From: Verrucomicrobiales bacterium
Lineage (GTDB): Bacteria > Verrucomicrobiota > Verrucomicrobiia > Verrucomicrobiales > DEV007
Reading direction: 5' to 3'
DNA length: 39,070 nucleotides
NCBI GenBank assembly: GCA_002726915.1
Contig: PBSY01000010.1
Location: forward strand, 17,417 to 56,486
Below, one piece after another: positions 9,018-16,611 of the stretch. The notes under the pieces were generated by a model. It worked only from the letters and a program-made list of their open reading frames with translations. It did no database searches and had not been told where the DNA came from. The position numbers and the translations under genes were made by a program. Positions within the stretch are counted from its first letter, which is position 1. Each line of letters opens with the position of its first letter.

Positions 9018-9650
9018 ATGCCCAAAGAATACCTTACCATTGATGAAACACGCGATATGATGCTCGTGGTAGCGGACAAGATCATTGAAGCGGAACCGAT
9101 TCTCACCGATGCAGACCGTGCTCTCGGCGATGGAGACCATGGTATTGGTATGGAGCGTGGTATGACCGCGGTCAAAGAGGCGCTCGATGGAAACGAGTTT
9201 CCCTGTGTCGGTAAAGTTTTTATGGGAGTCGGCATGGCTATGATGTCCAGTATGGGTGGCGCCTCCGGCGCTGTCTTTGGTACTTTGTTCCGCTCCGGAG
9301 GTAAGGCTTTGAAAGATGCTGAGTCTCTTGACGGGGCAGGTGTTGCGACGTTCTGGAAGGAAGGTTCCGAAAATGTGATGAGTCGCGGGGGAGCCAAGCC
9401 TGGAGACAAAACGATGGTGGATTCGCTTGTCCCAGCGGCCGAAAAATCAGCAGCTGCGACCGGTTCCGTCAGCGAAGCGCTCATTGCAGCAGCAATGGGT
9501 GCTGTCGCAGGGCGTGACGCCAGCGAGGATATGATTGCGACCATGGGTCGTGCTAAAACCCTCGGCGAGAAGTCTCTCGGCAAGCCTGACGCCGGTTGCG
9601 TGAGTGTGGCGATTATTGCTGAGACCATGCGCGACTTTATCGACTCCTGA
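9018..9650 (+). CDS. dhaL: Dihydroxyacetone kinase, nucleotide-binding subunit DhaL
   Basis: 210 residues, all helical in the family fold. It carries the Mg-ADP binding aspartates in DADRALGDGDHG (D33, D38, D40), the nucleotide-contacting GGASGAVFGT (about 80-89) and PGDKTMVD (128-135). DhaL transfers phosphate to the substrate held covalently on DhaK. In PTS-dependent systems a tightly bound ADP is rephosphorylated by DhaM; in others DhaL exchanges ATP or the kinase is a fused two-domain enzyme. Residues alone do not settle which applies. Its stop codon TGA sits in the loop of a 7-bp hairpin (9641-9659) that probably ends the dhaKL transcript. Confidence 0.92.
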   Translation: MPKEYLTIDETRDMMLVVADKIIEAEPILTDADRALGDGDHGIGMERGMTAVKEALDGNEFPCVGKVFMGVGMAMMSSMGGASGAVFGTLFRSGGKALKDAESLDGAGVATFWKEGSENVMSRGGAKPGDKTMVDSLVPAAEKSAAATGSVSEALIAAAMGAVAGRDASEDMIATMGRAKTLGEKSLGKPDAGCVSVAIIAETMRDFIDS

Positions 9651-9668
9651 CCGGAGTCGCGTTTGTTA
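9641..9668 (+). terminator. Hairpin across the dhaL stop codon, probable terminator
   Basis: CGACTCC (9641-9647) pairs perfectly with GGAGTCG (9653-9659) around a 5-base loop that contains the TGA stop of dhaL. A broken T-rich stretch (GTTTGTT) follows. It is a plausible but not ideal intrinsic terminator for the dhaKL operon, because the T-tract is short and interrupted. Confidence 0.5.
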
Positions 9669-9715
9669 CGGATATTGCGGAACGCTTCTGGCGTGCTTTA
9701 GTTTCGTTCTCCGAT

Positions 9716-10660
9716 ATGGCCGAAGCAAAGGACGTCTACACATTTGCCGATTTAAAAGATTGGGCTGCAGTCGCTGTCGACCTTGACCTCCCGGCGCGTT
9801 TTTCTGTATTCGGGGATCCGGTGAATCATTCCCGCTCACCGCAAATGCATAACCGCGGCCTGAAGGCTGCTGGAGTAGGCTCCCAGTATGTGAGGCTGCA
9901 TATTTTGCCTGAGGAACTCGATGATGCACTTGACGCTCTCAAGGGGGCGGGGTTTATCGGCATCAACGTCACGATTCCCCACAAGGGCGCAGTCTTTGAG
10001 GCTGTGGATGACATGACCGAAGTAGCGAGGCGTATCGGAGCGGTAAATACTGTCGCGATCGACGGGGATCAATTAATAGGTCACAACACCGATGCTCCCG
10101 GGATGAAGCGGGCGATCCGAGAAGAGTTTTCGATCGATCTGACTGATCTTCGCATAATGTTGATTGGCGCAGGAGGAGGGGCTGGTAAAGCGGCAGCCGT
10201 TCAGTGCGCCATGGATCAGTGCGAACGCCTTGTCCTCGTGAATCGGACGGTTGAGAAAGCTGAGGCTCTTGTCGCCGATCTCGACGACCTGTTTGTTGAT
10301 CCTGATAAGTTGGAAGGGCCCGTGGATCGACTCGTCGCTATTCCATGGGAAGAAAAGGCGATGGAGCGTGAGTTGGATCAGATTGACCTGATCATCAATG
10401 CAACTTCGGTTGGGATGAAGCGCACGGATCCCGAGGTGGTGCCGTCCCATTTGATTAGGCCACATCATCTCGTTTATGACATGGTCTACGCACCCGCGAG
10501 GACCCGCCTTATGGCTGATGCGGAAGCAGCAGGAGCGCGGGCTGCGAACGGGCTTGGAATGCTGTTGTGGCAAGGCGCCTTGTCCTTTGAGTTTTGGCTT
10601 AACGAGGAAGCGCCGATTGAGGCCATGCGGGAGGGCTTGTTGGCCTGCCTCAACGAGTAG
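9716..10660 (+). CDS. aroE: Shikimate dehydrogenase (canonical)
   Basis: 314 residues, somewhat longer than the usual 270-290 because of an N-terminal extension of about 25 residues before the family starts at RFSVFGDPVNHSRSP. Here both carboxylate-binding serines (S39 and S41 in NHSRSP) are present. They are followed by VTIPHKG (catalytic K90), GAVNT (N111), HNTDAPG (catalytic D126), the dinucleotide loop GAGGGAGKAA, LVNRT, NATSVGM and NGLGMLLWQGA. It reduces 3-dehydroshikimate to shikimate with NADPH in the common aromatic pathway. It has all the residues the other AroE homologue in this window lacks, so this is most likely the biosynthetic enzyme. It stands 65 bases behind dhaL, beyond a probable terminator, so it likely has its own promoter. 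Confidence 0.93.
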   Translation: MAEAKDVYTFADLKDWAAVAVDLDLPARFSVFGDPVNHSRSPQMHNRGLKAAGVGSQYVRLHILPEELDDALDALKGAGFIGINVTIPHKGAVFEAVDDMTEVARRIGAVNTVAIDGDQLIGHNTDAPGMKRAIREEFSIDLTDLRIMLIGAGGGAGKAAAVQCAMDQCERLVLVNRTVEKAEALVADLDDLFVDPDKLEGPVDRLVAIPWEEKAMERELDQIDLIINATSVGMKRTDPEVVPSHLIRPHHLVYDMVYAPARTRLMADAEAAGARAANGLGMLLWQGALSFEFWLNEEAPIEAMREGLLACLNE

Positions 10661-10761
10661 TTTTGTGGCCTGAATCTTTGGGCACACTGGGGGAATTCCG
10701 AAAAGTTGAATGGAAGATTGCCTTGGCTCGTCTTCCTCTTAGCAACAGGAATAAAAGACCT

Positions 10762-11109
10762 ATGAAAACAGCTCTCATCACAACTGCCATTGCCGCTGCC
10801 GCCCTTTTTGGATTTGCCAGTGAAGCGGAGGCCGGACGCTTCGGATTTAGCATTTCAACGGGGGGACATGGGGGGTATTACCACGGATATCGCCCCGGTT
10901 ACAGATCTAGCTATCGAAGCTACGACTATCGGGGAAACGTCTGCACGCCTCGCTACGTCGTTCGTACCTGCGAACTTAACCGCTGCCGCCATAGACGAGT
11001 TCACTATGATCATTGCGGTAGAGCTCGAAGTTATTATGTCACCGTAGTAACCTATCGCAGCTACTACTCAGACGGTTCCTGCAATACCTTCACCCGAACT
11101 TTTGGCTAA
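10762..11109 (+). CDS. Small exported Tyr/Arg/Gly/Cys-rich protein
   Basis: 115 residues from the ATG at 10762, preceded by AGGA 11 bases upstream; the longer open frame to 10663 is unsupported. A clean signal peptide (MKTALITTAIAAAALFGFA...EAEA) leads to a mature chain of about 90 residues that is very rich in Tyr, Arg, Gly and His, with five cysteines (VC, TC, RC, HC, SC). The stretch after cleavage has GY/RPGY/RSSY repeats. I know no named family. Similar tyrosine- and glycine-rich small exported proteins occur in PVC genomes. A surface, matrix or metal-binding role would fit, but this is a guess. A strong intrinsic terminator lies 36 bases after the stop, suggesting a monocistronic, possibly highly expressed mRNA. 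Confidence 0.7.
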   Translation: MKTALITTAIAAAALFGFASEAEAGRFGFSISTGGHGGYYHGYRPGYRSSYRSYDYRGNVCTPRYVVRTCELNRCRHRRVHYDHCGRARSYYVTVVTYRSYYSDGSCNTFTRTFG

Positions 11110-11144
11110 ACTTTCACCCAATTAATTCCCAGCAATCCCTGCAC

Positions 11145-11177
11145 CGGGGCGGTCATGAGGCCGCCCCGTTTTGTTTT
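11145..11177 (+). terminator. Intrinsic terminator after the small exported protein
   Basis: An 8-bp GC stem, CGGGGCGG (11145-11152) with CCGCCCCG (11161-11168), encloses an 8-base loop and is followed by TTTTGTTTT. This is the clearest Rho-independent terminator in the window. Confidence 0.85.
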
Positions 11178-11272
11178 CCGATAACGCAGTTATATTCTGG
11201 GAAAAAAAGTGGGGGCTTCTCGATATTTTTGGGTGACAAAACTGCAACATTTGCTCAATTCTTCGTAGGTCT

Positions 11273-13030
11273 ATGGACACCGCTATATTCACTCTTAAGA
11301 TACTGGGTTCGCTAGGGGTATTTCTCTTTGGCATGAAGGTTATGAGCGAGGGAATCCAGCGTACCGCGGGCGATCGCATGCGTCGGATCATGGCGACCAT
11401 GACCCACAATCGATTTGCCGGCGTTGCTACTGGTTTGGTCACGACAGGACTAATCCAGTCATCGTCAGCAACCACTGTAATGGTCGTCAGTTTCGTGAAT
11501 GCCGGCTTGCTCACGTTAGTCGAATCTATCGGGGTTATCATGGGGGCAAATCTGGGGACGACTCTGACCGCTTGGATTATTGCGACGATTGGAAAGTTCT
11601 CTCTCTCGACCGTGGCTCTGCCGATCATCGGGATAGGGCTACCCCTATTCTTTGTTGGTAAGAATCGCTTCAAGAGTTTCGGTGAAGTGTTGATTGGTTT
11701 TGGTTTGTTGTTCTACGGGCTTTTTCTACTGAAAGAGTCAGTGCCTGATGTGAAAAGCATGTTGGCGAGTACGGATGAGGCGGTTAGAACCCAGGCGGAG
11801 AGTATTCGCGCGTTTATTGAAGGTGTTTCTGGTAAGGGTTATGTTTCGGTGGTCATCTTCCTCATAATCGGGGTGTTACTTACCCTGATGGTGCAGTCTT
11901 CGTCAGCGGCAATGGCGATCACGGTGACTCTGGCAATCCAGGGATGGATTGGGTTTCATGAGTCGGCGGCCATTGTCTTGGGAGAAAATATTGGCACGAC
12001 GGTAACGGCATGGCTCGCCTCCATCGGAACAAGTGTGAACGCGAAACGAGCCGCGAGGGCACATTTTCTCTTCAATATGCTGGGAGTGGTATGGATGCTT
12101 ATCGCGTTTTTCCCGTTCGCCGCCGGGGTGGATTGGCTGGGAGATCACCTGCCTGACAGTTTTCGAACTGAAAAGCACGACTCCGATGTTGGATTTAAAC
12201 TCGCGATTTTTCATTCGCTATTCAACCTGATGAATATTCTGTTACTGATCTTTTTCGTTCCGCAAATTGCTCGTTTGGTTACTAAGTGGGTAAAAGAGCC
12301 GGAAGGTGGTGCGGGATCTTCTGGACCTCGACTGCGCTTTATCTCGTCGAATATGGTAGATATCGGCGAACTAAATATTCCCGAGGCAGAGAAGGCAACC
12401 AGTGAACTGGCGGGAATTACCAAGGAGATGTTCAGTGGCTATCTCAGTGTCTTTAATGACCCTGAGACTGATCTCACAGCCGAGGTCAAACGGCTAAAAT
12501 CCTTGGAAGATGATGCTGATGTCTTAACTCATGATATTACAGAATACCTTGTCAGAACATCGACAGCCAACCTAAGCTCGGAGAATGCACGATCTGTAGG
12601 ACGCATGTTGCGCATTGTTTCAGAGCTTGAGGAAGTCTCTGATGCAATCTTTCGACTGATCCAGATTACGAGCCAGAAATACTCAAAGAACCGCGCTCTC
12701 AAGGAAGAAGCGACGAACAAAGTTCGAGAGTTTGCTGATCAAATTTCACAACTGATTGAACTCTACATGGAAGTGCTTGTGGCAGGGGCAACTGAGGAGG
12801 ATCTTAAAAAAGCGGAAGCGCTCGAAAAGCAGACGGATCGTCTTCGTAAGCAGCACAATAAAGAAGCCATGAAACGCATGTCATTGGATAACTCGACGGT
12901 GAAAACAGAGATGGTCGTGATTGATATGAACAATCAGTTTGAGTTGATTGCAAACTACGGGCTGAATGTTGTTCAGACGGCTTTTTACCTCGAGAATGAG
13001 GATGAAGTGCCGGAAAAATACGATATTTGA
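11273..13030 (+). CDS. Na+/phosphate cotransporter family protein with PhoU-like tail
   Basis: 585 residues. The N-terminal about 345 residues are a polytopic membrane domain with the inverted duplicated motifs of the NptA/YjbB (PNaS) family: QSSSATT at 62-68 and QSSSA at 208-212, each followed by a glycine motif (GANLGTT 91-97 and GENIGTT 237-243). The C-terminal about 220 residues are soluble, helical and PhoU-like (repeated E/D/K-rich helices with DADVLTHDITEYL). Family members couple phosphate movement to sodium and can import or export phosphate. The gene lies just after a strong terminator; I see no convincing Pho box or promoter consensus in the roughly 95 bases before it. The first good terminator downstream is at 13269, about 240 bases past the stop. 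Confidence 0.9.
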   Translation: MDTAIFTLKILGSLGVFLFGMKVMSEGIQRTAGDRMRRIMATMTHNRFAGVATGLVTTGLIQSSSATTVMVVSFVNAGLLTLVESIGVIMGANLGTTLTAWIIATIGKFSLSTVALPIIGIGLPLFFVGKNRFKSFGEVLIGFGLLFYGLFLLKESVPDVKSMLASTDEAVRTQAESIRAFIEGVSGKGYVSVVIFLIIGVLLTLMVQSSSAAMAITVTLAIQGWIGFHESAAIVLGENIGTTVTAWLASIGTSVNAKRAARAHFLFNMLGVVWMLIAFFPFAAGVDWLGDHLPDSFRTEKHDSDVGFKLAIFHSLFNLMNILLLIFFVPQIARLVTKWVKEPEGGAGSSGPRLRFISSNMVDIGELNIPEAEKATSELAGITKEMFSGYLSVFNDPETDLTAEVKRLKSLEDDADVLTHDITEYLVRTSTANLSSENARSVGRMLRIVSELEEVSDAIFRLIQITSQKYSKNRALKEEATNKVREFADQISQLIELYMEVLVAGATEEDLKKAEALEKQTDRLRKQHNKEAMKRMSLDNSTVKTEMVVIDMNNQFELIANYGLNVVQTAFYLENEDEVPEKYDI

Positions 13031-13127
13031 GATCGTTTCTTTTCTGTTCACAGATGATTTGAGGTTTGAGTCGCCCGGGCAGTCGTCGAAAGCCGGGCGC
13101 AGGCCGGCCCCGGTCTTGCAGACTCTG

Positions 13128-13407
13128 GCTTCGATCAGCGTGAGCTCCACAGCCCTTTTTGCGAACGAACGGCCCGGTATTCTTTTGATCGACAACGATG
13201 ATCATTTCGGTCGCACGGTTTCGTGTTTCACGAAAGCCTACGACTGGGTAAAACTCTGAAGAACGCTGCCGCTTTTGGCCAGCGGTTTTTCGTGAGGAGG
13301 GCTATGAGTCAGCCCGCAGCCCGCTCTTCGGCAAGTTCGCCTGCAACGGTTTTGGCACCTCCGGTTATGATGGCGGTCTGATTCTCAAAACGGTTTTTCC
13401 ATAATGT
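13128..13407 (-). pseudogene. Possible decayed short-chain dehydrogenase/reductase N-terminus
   Basis: Three minus-strand fragments in different frames read like the start of an SDR. The stretch 13407-13309 ends in a stop and contains FENQTAIITGGAKTVAGEL, close to the SDR opening T-A-I-I-T-G-G-A-x-G-I-G but with the glycine motif broken. The stretch 13208-13182 reads EMIIVVDQK, like the second strand that ends in the cofactor-selecting acidic residue. A third fragment, about 13166-13128, reads AKRAVELTLIEA. The order and rough spacing fit a frameshifted relic with about 100 foreign bases inserted. No start codon is evident. The similarity is by eye only and could be chance. Confidence 0.3.
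13269..13290 (+). terminator. Intrinsic terminator in the gap after the phosphate transporter
   Basis: CCGCT (13269-13273) pairs with AGCGG (13281-13285) around a 7-base loop and is followed directly by TTTTT (13286-13290). It is likely the end of the transporter transcript, which would then have a 3' UTR of about 240 bases, or the end of a short unrecognised transcript. Confidence 0.55.
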
Positions 13408-13444
13408 CGTTGTAACGATTTTGCTTGGGGAGTGGGCGAGATTC

Positions 13445-13456
13445 AATCACGTGATT
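13445..13456. promoter_or_regulatory. 12-bp perfect palindrome upstream of the Tat oxidoreductase
   Basis: AATCACGTGATT is its own reverse complement and lies 41 bases before the ATG at 13498. The position and symmetry fit a dimeric repressor operator, but the sequence matches no operator I can name with confidence and no regulator gene is adjacent. Confidence 0.3.
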
Positions 13457-13497
13457 ATGAGATCGTAAGAATGAAATCCGGCCGATAGTCTTTTGCC

Positions 13498-14574
13498 ATG
13501 TTCACAAGACGAAATCTTATGGGGACTGCCATTATCTGCCCAATCGCAGCCTTGCGTGCTCAGGCTGGAAAAGCACCCCTGAAGTATCTGCAGATTGGAG
13601 TAGGGCATGCGCATGCCAACAAAATTCAAGTTTACCAAGAGAGTCCAGATTGGGACGTGATCGGGATCGTGGAAGAGAACCCGAAACTTTTGGCGAAAGC
13701 AAAGAATAATGATGCCTACAAGCAGTTCCCTCTCTTAACACTCGAGGAAGGCTTGAACATGCCCGGTTTGTCAGTTGTGGGAATCGAAACCGAAATTGGG
13801 GAATTGTTGAAATATGCATCTGTTGCCATTTCGGCAGGGAAGCATGTGCATCTCGATAAGCCAGCGGGAAGCCAGTTAGAGCCCTACCAGAAGCTTATGG
13901 AAGAAGCCGATGCCGGTGGGCTTGTGGTTCAGATGGGCTACATGTATCGGCACAATCCGGCAATACGGCTGCTTCATCGGATACTTGACGCTGGGTGGTT
14001 AGGTGAAGTCTTTGAAACTCATGCCGTCATGTCCAAAGTAATTTCGGATACATCCCGCCAAGTTCTCGACGGATTTTCGGGAGGAACCATGTTCGAGTTG
14101 GGAGGTCACATCATTGATCTGACCATCGATGTGTTAGGGGCGCCAAGCAGTGTGAGTGCCTTCCCAAGGCGGACAGTCGACAAGGAGGGTGACACACTTA
14201 TCGATAACATGCTAGCCGTGCTGGAATATCCCAAAGCAACGGCAACAGTACGTTCGACCGGCTTGGAAGTGGAGGGGTCTGGTCGTCGTCATTTCACGGT
14301 TTGTGGGACTGAGGGAACGTGTCATATTCAGCCTCTCGATCGGCCCAAGATGAAGTTGAGCCTTTCTCGTGATCGTAAGTTTAGTGACGGCGGCGAAGTA
14401 TTCAGAAAAGGCACCACGGAAATTCCTTTTGAGCCTCCCTATCGAAGATATGTCGGGGATGCGGCACAGCTAGCTGCCATTGTCCGGGGCGAGATTAAGA
14501 ATCCTTACCCAAGCTCCCATGACCTCGCAGTGCAGGAGGCGTTGCTCGAGGCAAGTAATATGAGGAAGTTTTAG
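13498..14574 (+). CDS. Gfo/Idh/MocA family oxidoreductase, Tat-exported
   Basis: 358 residues. The N-terminus has a twin-arginine-type signal (TRRNLMG followed by a hydrophobic stretch ending LRAQA), which is common for this family in Planctomycetes and Verrucomicrobia and implies export of a folded, NAD(P)-loaded enzyme. The Rossmann strand starts at YLQIGVGHAHA. The usual G-x-G-x-x-G is modified to GVGHAHA. The catalytic EKP motif appears as HLDKPAG (D120-K121-P122), and the C-terminal domain has GGTMFELGGHIIDLTIDVLG with the conserved histidine and aspartate. Substrate is unknown; such enzymes usually act on sugars or inositols. The altered glycine motif and DKP suggest a subfamily, not loss of function. 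It converges on the next gene with 49 bases between stops. Confidence 0.85.
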   Translation: MFTRRNLMGTAIICPIAALRAQAGKAPLKYLQIGVGHAHANKIQVYQESPDWDVIGIVEENPKLLAKAKNNDAYKQFPLLTLEEGLNMPGLSVVGIETEIGELLKYASVAISAGKHVHLDKPAGSQLEPYQKLMEEADAGGLVVQMGYMYRHNPAIRLLHRILDAGWLGEVFETHAVMSKVISDTSRQVLDGFSGGTMFELGGHIIDLTIDVLGAPSSVSAFPRRTVDKEGDTLIDNMLAVLEYPKATATVRSTGLEVEGSGRRHFTVCGTEGTCHIQPLDRPKMKLSLSRDRKFSDGGEVFRKGTTEIPFEPPYRRYVGDAAQLAAIVRGEIKNPYPSSHDLAVQEALLEASNMRKF

Positions 14575-14623
14575 TTTGAGATGAGACTGATTTTCGAAGT
14601 GTCCGATGGTGTGCTGACTGAGA

Positions 14624-15355
14624 TTAGGGAGCTTCGTTGCCGCCGAGGATGATGGTTAGGTATCCCTTGTCCGCATCAGAAAGGCTGTTGAAGTCGACTT
14701 CAACCTGGTTACCATCCAGCATGATGAATGTCCCTTTGGGGCCATTTGCTTCGAGAAGGGCTGCTTTCACGACGCGGCCGTCTTTAAACCTCCAGTCGCG
14801 ATACTTCGTGATGAGTTGCTTGGTGACTTCAATGTCGCTGCGTTTTATTCCGAATACCGTACTGGCAGCTTCCTCGTCGGACATGATCGCATCGTTGAGT
14901 GCGGCAATCTTATTCGGATCGGTTTCGTAGCCCGCTTGGATTCGGCTCGCAAGAATCATAATGCGGTAGGCTTCCGGAGATTTGCCATTGGTCCCTGTAA
15001 CAACCTCTCCACTGGACTTAGTGACCACGCCGAGAGGCATCTTATCGGGATCCTGATTGAAGCGTTCCTTAAAGAGCTTGCGGTGCTCAGCGCTTTCGTT
15101 TTGGCAGCGAACAATCACAAATTCGTGGCCTTTGCCGGCCAGTTCTTCGGTTATTGCTTTTAGGATGGCGTCGGTTTCGTCCGCGAAAGTTTGGACAAGA
15201 AGAAACAAAACGAGGCGTTCACCTTGCTTGGCGTGTTCGACCCCTTTGCCAAGCTCGATGAATTCACGGGGATCCTCAGCCCGGGTCGATATTGGCGAGG
15301 TCGTTAGTGCTGAGGCGATAAAGAAAAGAGCGAGAGGAAGAAGACGAGATATCAT
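14624..15355 (-). CDS. Secreted thioredoxin-fold-like protein with C-terminal SHD1 domain
   Basis: 243 residues from the ATG at 15355, which opens a signal peptide (MISRLLPLALFFIASALTT...). The middle part (ERLVLFLLVQTFADETDAILKAI, then EFVIVRCQNES and MPLGVVTKSSGEVV) has the strand-helix pattern and cis-proline-like MPLG of a thioredoxin fold but no CxxC, so redox activity is not expected. The last about 50 residues (DWRFKDGRVVKAALLEA...GTFIMLDG...VDFNSLSDADKGYL) match the SHD1 (SLA1 homology 1) domain, a small beta-barrel common in PVC secreted proteins and probably a binding module. The hydrolase at 37359 carries the same domain at its N-terminus. Function is unknown. Confidence 0.7.
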   Translation of the reverse strand: MISRLLPLALFFIASALTTSPISTRAEDPREFIELGKGVEHAKQGERLVLFLLVQTFADETDAILKAITEELAGKGHEFVIVRCQNESAEHRKLFKERFNQDPDKMPLGVVTKSSGEVVTGTNGKSPEAYRIMILASRIQAGYETDPNKIAALNDAIMSDEEAASTVFGIKRSDIEVTKQLITKYRDWRFKDGRVVKAALLEANGPKGTFIMLDGNQVEVDFNSLSDADKGYLTIILGGNEAP

Positions 15356-15591
15356 GGTGGTGGATGAAGAGGGCTCGGCAGACAGAATTGGTATCTCTCT
15401 CACCGTTTGTTTAAGCCGATGCAATTGCAAGGGCCGCATTATCAGAAAATTGTGAGGCTAGCCCTAATCTCCTTCCCCTAAAGCGTTCCGACCACCAATA
15501 TATGGCAACCATTTGTTGAGCGAGACTATCCGCCGATTCGTCGAGAGCCATTGAAGTGACTGACTAGCAGCTCCCCCGGAAGGACGGCGGA

Positions 15592-16566
15592 TCAAGGACG
15601 TTGAGGAAGTCCTAGCCCGTGGCGCAAAAGAGCCTCAGATTCATACCAAACGTTTGGCGTTTTGCTGCCGAGGATGACAGCGATTACAGTTTTGCGACCG
15701 TTTGTGGCTGATGAGACAAGGCAGCGTCCGGCCGCATTGGTGTAGCCGGTCTTAGCGCCATTGCAATAGGGGAAAATTCGCAAAACTTGGTTGGTGTTGT
15801 AGACGGTTTTGGTAGTCCCATTAGCAAAACGAAACAGGGTGGATTTACTTTTGATGGAATTGCGAACGAAAGCGTCGCTGAGAGCAGCGGCTCCCAGTTT
15901 AGTGAGGTCGCGGGCAGTTGAATACTGACCGGGAGGATTTGGAAGCCCACTGGCGTTTGTGAAGTAAGAATCATACATTCCCAACTGGCGAGCTTTAGCG
16001 TTCATAGCTATGGCAAAGTTGGAGACACTGCCAGAGTGGTCACGGGCAAGGGCACGGGCAATATCATTACTGCTTCTAATCAGGACAGTGTGCAGAAGTT
16101 CCTCACGGGTGTAAACTTGGCCAGTTTTGATTCCTATCTTTGTCGGCTCCGCCCTGGTGTCTTCCTCAGCTATAGTGACAGGTTTCTGCAAATTCCCAGC
16201 CTGGGCGATTATAATCCCGAGGAGTAGTTTCTGAGTGCTAGCAACCGGAACGCGAGCGTCCGCGTTCTTCTCGTAGAGGACTCGCCCATTTTGATCCACA
16301 AGAATAGCACACGAAGCAGTGATCGGTGGGGCATTAGAATTCTTCGTTGTGCCGTTGGAGAACGAAAACGGAGTTGGGGCTAGCGAGGTGACTGTTCTCG
16401 ACTGAGTCTGAGAGTGACCTAAAGTGGCGTCATAGGTCGCATTGGCGCGCGTGTCGACTGGCACTGCGCCAAAGTCATTGGTTTTGCAGCCGATCAGGAA
16501 AATGGCTGTCGAAACGATAAAGGCCGGGGCAATAGATGTGAGAGGCGAGGCTGAGGTGTGTCCCAT
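15592..16566 (-). CDS. D-alanyl-D-alanine carboxypeptidase-like lipoprotein (peptidase S11)
   Basis: From the ATG at 16566 the protein has 324 residues and a lipobox (IFLIGC, Cys27). A GTG at 16605 would add 13 residues and sit 6 bases after the upstream stop, so it is a real alternative. The three penicillin-binding active-site motifs are in order and spacing: STQK (nucleophile S110, K113), SSN (S165-N167) and KTG (272-274 in AKTGYTNAAG). TNASGLPNP is the usual S11 strand. There is a low-complexity Ser/Thr/Pro linker before the catalytic domain, and the C-terminal membrane-anchor domain of DacA-type enzymes is absent; the lipid takes its place. It trims the terminal D-Ala of peptidoglycan stem peptides at the membrane surface. 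It is the second gene of an operon after the TPR protein. Confidence 0.88.
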   Translation of the reverse strand: MGHTSASPLTSIAPAFIVSTAIFLIGCKTNDFGAVPVDTRANATYDATLGHSQTQSRTVTSLAPTPFSFSNGTTKNSNAPPITASCAILVDQNGRVLYEKNADARVPVASTQKLLLGIIIAQAGNLQKPVTIAEEDTRAEPTKIGIKTGQVYTREELLHTVLIRSSNDIARALARDHSGSVSNFAIAMNAKARQLGMYDSYFTNASGLPNPPGQYSTARDLTKLGAAALSDAFVRNSIKSKSTLFRFANGTTKTVYNTNQVLRIFPYCNGAKTGYTNAAGRCLVSSATNGRKTVIAVILGSKTPNVWYESEALLRHGLGLPQRP

Positions 16567-16611
16567 GAGACGCGATAATACTAACTGATCTTCTTTAAAT
16601 TGCACTCACGC

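Larger units (their letters stand above)
13031..13497. other. 467-base gap with a possible gene remnant, hairpins and a palindrome
   Basis: No intact gene is convincing here. The gap holds a 7-bp inverted repeat TTTCGTG-TTT-CACGAAA (13219-13235), a terminator (13269-13290), minus-strand fragments resembling a short-chain dehydrogenase start (13128-13407) and a 12-bp palindrome (13445-13456). Open frames of 97 (plus strand) and 104-133 codons (minus strand) cross the end of the phosphate transporter gene and look like shadows. Confidence 0.6.

Noticed and set aside
11178..11272. Possible Pho box before the phosphate transporter gene
   Set aside because: The GTGACAAAACTGCAACAT stretch does not match a PhoB direct repeat well enough.
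12804..13259. Overlapping frames of 97-133 codons across the end of the phosphate transporter gene on both strands
   Set aside because: They overlap a certain gene and show no family features in full; only short fragments in the gap resemble an SDR.
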